A stretch of 32,984 bases of DNA from an uncultured Erysipelotrichaceae bacterium (GTDB lineage Bacteria; Bacillota_I; Bacilli_A; RF39; UBA660), in contig CAOJUX010000012.1 in NCBI GenBank assembly GCA_948444795.1, forward strand, positions 1 to 32,984, written 5' to 3'. Under the pieces are notes generated by a model. It searched no databases, had not been told where the DNA came from, and saw nothing but the letters and a program-made list of their open reading frames with translations. The stretch's first letter is position 1; each line of letters opens with the position of its first letter. Positions 31,590-32,984 of the stretch are shown piece by piece. The position numbers and the translations under genes were made by a program.

Positions 31590-32754
31590 TTATTCAATAG
31601 TTAATATATATGGATTAGATTTTGTACCATTACCGTCCGTTGTCATTATATTTATTTTTAAATAGATCACTGGATGAATACTTCCACTTTCTGGAGCACC
31701 TGACCACCACGAAAAAGACATATTGTCAGTTTGTATATATGGAGACATATTTCCATGATTTGTCGTTTGACCTAACGCTCTACTACGAGAAGATAATGGT
31801 AACCAATTATTGCAATCACTAAAAAATTCAATTTCTTTTTCTAAACAAGCAGAAACACTAGTAGAAAATGCTCCATCACTTCGATATATTAACCCTACTT
31901 TACCAGTCCAATATACCTGATTAGTTCCATAAGTGGCTGTACCACGTTCTAGCTTATATGTGATTTCTGGTGTATTTGTTTCGTTATATGCTATTCCACC
32001 TAGATACCATTTTACTGTATCTATTTGTACTTTAGCTTTATCTGTTAAACCTATAGATTCATAGTCCCCATATCTATTAAAATAATCACCTTCATTTAAT
32101 AGTATTTTTAACGTTGCATTTATCCAGTTATTTTTATTATTTATATCCCATGCCATAATACCAATTGATTCATTTCTAATTAATTTAACTCTTTCTTCAT
32201 ATTTACCAGTTCCATCATCTGTATTAAATATACCTATTATTCGCCATAATTCATCATTAAATAAAACGTAGTTATTCGGATCCTTCCCTGTATATCTATA
32301 ATCTATATTAGTATTTGATCCTGTTTGAATAGTATCTTCATGGGTAAATGTTACTAAATCTCCACTTTCTTTTAAATATTCTACTAAATTTCTACTTGTA
32401 TAACTTTCAAACCTTAAAGTACATATTGTGGGTTTGGATGATTCTAATTTAACTTTCCAATTTATAGGATCCCATTCTAAAATAGCTTCTTTATTTGTAC
32501 AATCATAGTCAACATATTTATGACCATTTTTATCGGGAAACTCTTCTTGTTTTACTCCATCTACAAGTACTGCTAAAGTTGTATCTCCTTTAGTAAAGTT
32601 TGGTACTTTTCCTTCTAGTATATTAAATGTTTTACTTACCTCAAATAATGCAAAACTTCTATATACTAAAATACCCCCCCCCCAGTACTAGGACTAGGGC
32701 TATTACGCTTAGGAGGGTGTATTTTAGTTTTTTATTTTTTTCAAATTTTTTCAT
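31590..32754 (-). CDS. Membrane-anchored family protein, paralog C, out of frame at a G10 tract
   Basis: ATG 32754 with AGGAGGAG upstream opens MKKFEKNKKLKYTLLSVIAL, a basic start plus membrane segment. The segment is interrupted by a run of ten G (32683-32674). With ten G the frame ends a few codons later. With nine it reads on through GGGILVYRSFALFE and about 350 more codons to 31590, giving 387 residues. One cysteine-pair unit (DYDCTNKEAILEWDP to TICTLRF) follows. The C-terminal domain has YVLFNDELWRIIGIFN, IMAWDINNKNNWINATLK, SDCNNWLPLSSRSRALG and HPVIYLK, a pattern I have met in gut Firmicutes proteins of unknown function. The promoter and terminator are intact, so the gene looks switchable rather than dead. 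Confidence 0.75.
32674..32683. repeat. C10/G10 homopolymer inside paralog C
   Basis: Ten C on the plus strand within the codons for the membrane segment. A length of 9 or 12 keeps the frame; 10 breaks it. Confidence 0.95.
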
Positions 32755-32783
32755 TTTTATTTCTCCTCCTATTTTCTATCAAT

Positions 32784-32812
32784 ATTATAACCCACTATTA
32801 TTCATAATTCAA
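32784..32812 (-). promoter_or_regulatory. Promoter of paralog C
   Basis: On the minus strand TTGAAT, 17 nt, TATAAT. It gives a 5' leader of about 23 nt. Confidence 0.7.
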
Positions 32813-32825
32813 TTAGTAATAATAG

Positions 32826-32854
32826 AAAAAATACTATTCTTTTATTGATAGTAT
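32826..32854 (-). terminator. Terminator of the Rpn-type gene
   Basis: ATACTAT/ATAGTAT, 7 bp, 10-nt loop, then U5 on the minus strand. It overlaps the stop codon. Confidence 0.7.
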
Positions 32855-32984
32855 CTCTTTTGGGGATAGTCCTGTAACTAATGATATTTTTTCTATAGAA
32901 TCTCCTAAATTAAGCATATTTTTAGCCATTTCTAATTTAGCTTCATCTTTACCAATAGATATTCCTTTTTCTTCAGCAAGTTCT
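32834..32984 (-). CDS. C-terminal end of an Rpn-type PD-(D/E)XK nuclease family protein (5' end outside window)
   Basis: Only the last 49 codons are inside the window: ELAEEKGISIGKDEAKLEMA, then KNMLNLGDSIEKISLVTGLS and PKEILSIKE. The pattern of an amphipathic helix with GI-x-G turns, then a KNML helix and a helix-turn-helix-like tail with TGLS, is the usual tail of Rpn/PDDEXK_2 family proteins (recombination-promoting nuclease, often called transposase). The catalytic domain lies outside the window, so its integrity is unknown. Confidence 0.6.
   Translation of the reverse strand, partial: ELAEEKGISIGKDEAKLEMAKNMLNLGDSIEKISLVTGLSPKEILSIKE

Noticed and set aside
1..32984. Mollicutes genetic code (TGA as Trp)
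   Set aside because: Conserved proteins end at TGA (DUF177, class I amidotransferase), and Trp positions use TGG throughout.
1..32984. A DGR reverse transcriptase or template repeat in the window
   Set aside because: No protein shows reverse transcriptase motifs, and I saw no A-rich near-copy of 5275-5390. The retroelement, if any, is outside.

Overview
The window is very AT-rich, with standard-code bacterial genes: TGG encodes Trp, and TGA is a stop in the DUF177 gene and in the class I amidotransferase gene. It looks like the chromosome of a low-GC, spore-forming Firmicutes/Bacilli lineage, probably an uncultured gut organism. The sporulation and germination genes gpr, spoIIP, spoIIIAH-like, gerE and gerM support this. 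So do two gene neighbourhoods also known from Bacillus: rpsT/gpr/spoIIP/yqxA-like and ylbM(tmcAL)/ylbN(DUF177)/rpmF. No closer placement can be made from the sequence alone.

Layout. 1-7139: two long paralogous membrane-anchored proteins with cysteine-pair repeats flank recD2, a 51-codon gene and a graveyard of broken genes (AAA_14 ATPase, AbiEi-like protein). 7196-9301: gpr, spoIIP and a YqxA-position protein on the minus strand. 9369-11265: a DUF4143 relic, rpsT, a transglutaminase-like protein and an antitoxin relic. 11302-15876: a 754-aa membrane protein, miaA, an unknown gene and a CmpB-family membrane protein. 16015-17875: spoIIIAH-like, gerE and gerM, with sigma-E-like and sigma-K-like promoters. 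17868-18508: tRNA-Arg(UCU), whose 3' end is repeated 477 bp downstream. The repeats bracket what looks like a type I toxin-antitoxin locus and a further small RNA. 18632-20727: a frameshifted PP2C phosphatase, an unknown gene and a decayed second toxin-like locus. 20728-22633: rpmF, DUF177 and tmcAL. 22640-27358: an unknown gene behind a promoter with a G10 spacer tract, then two leucine-rich-repeat paralogs sharing about 1 kb of apparently identical DNA around a HipA-like kinase. 27387-31504: polA, a class I amidotransferase and mutM as one operon. 31590-32984: a third member of the membrane-anchored family, out of frame at a G10 tract, and the end of an Rpn-type protein.

The most interesting theme is switchable expression. 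Two G/C homopolymers of 10 nt occur in this AT-rich DNA. One lies inside the N-terminal coding region of a putative surface protein, which is one base out of frame. The other lies exactly between the -35 and -10 of a promoter and stretches the spacer to 20 nt. A second family member is out of frame at an A-run, and its 3' end has codon features like a diversity-generating-retroelement target. Other notable points are the type I toxin-antitoxin locus between tRNA-derived repeats, and a ribosomal protein L32 with a leader matching the Prp-cleaved leader of Firmicutes L27.
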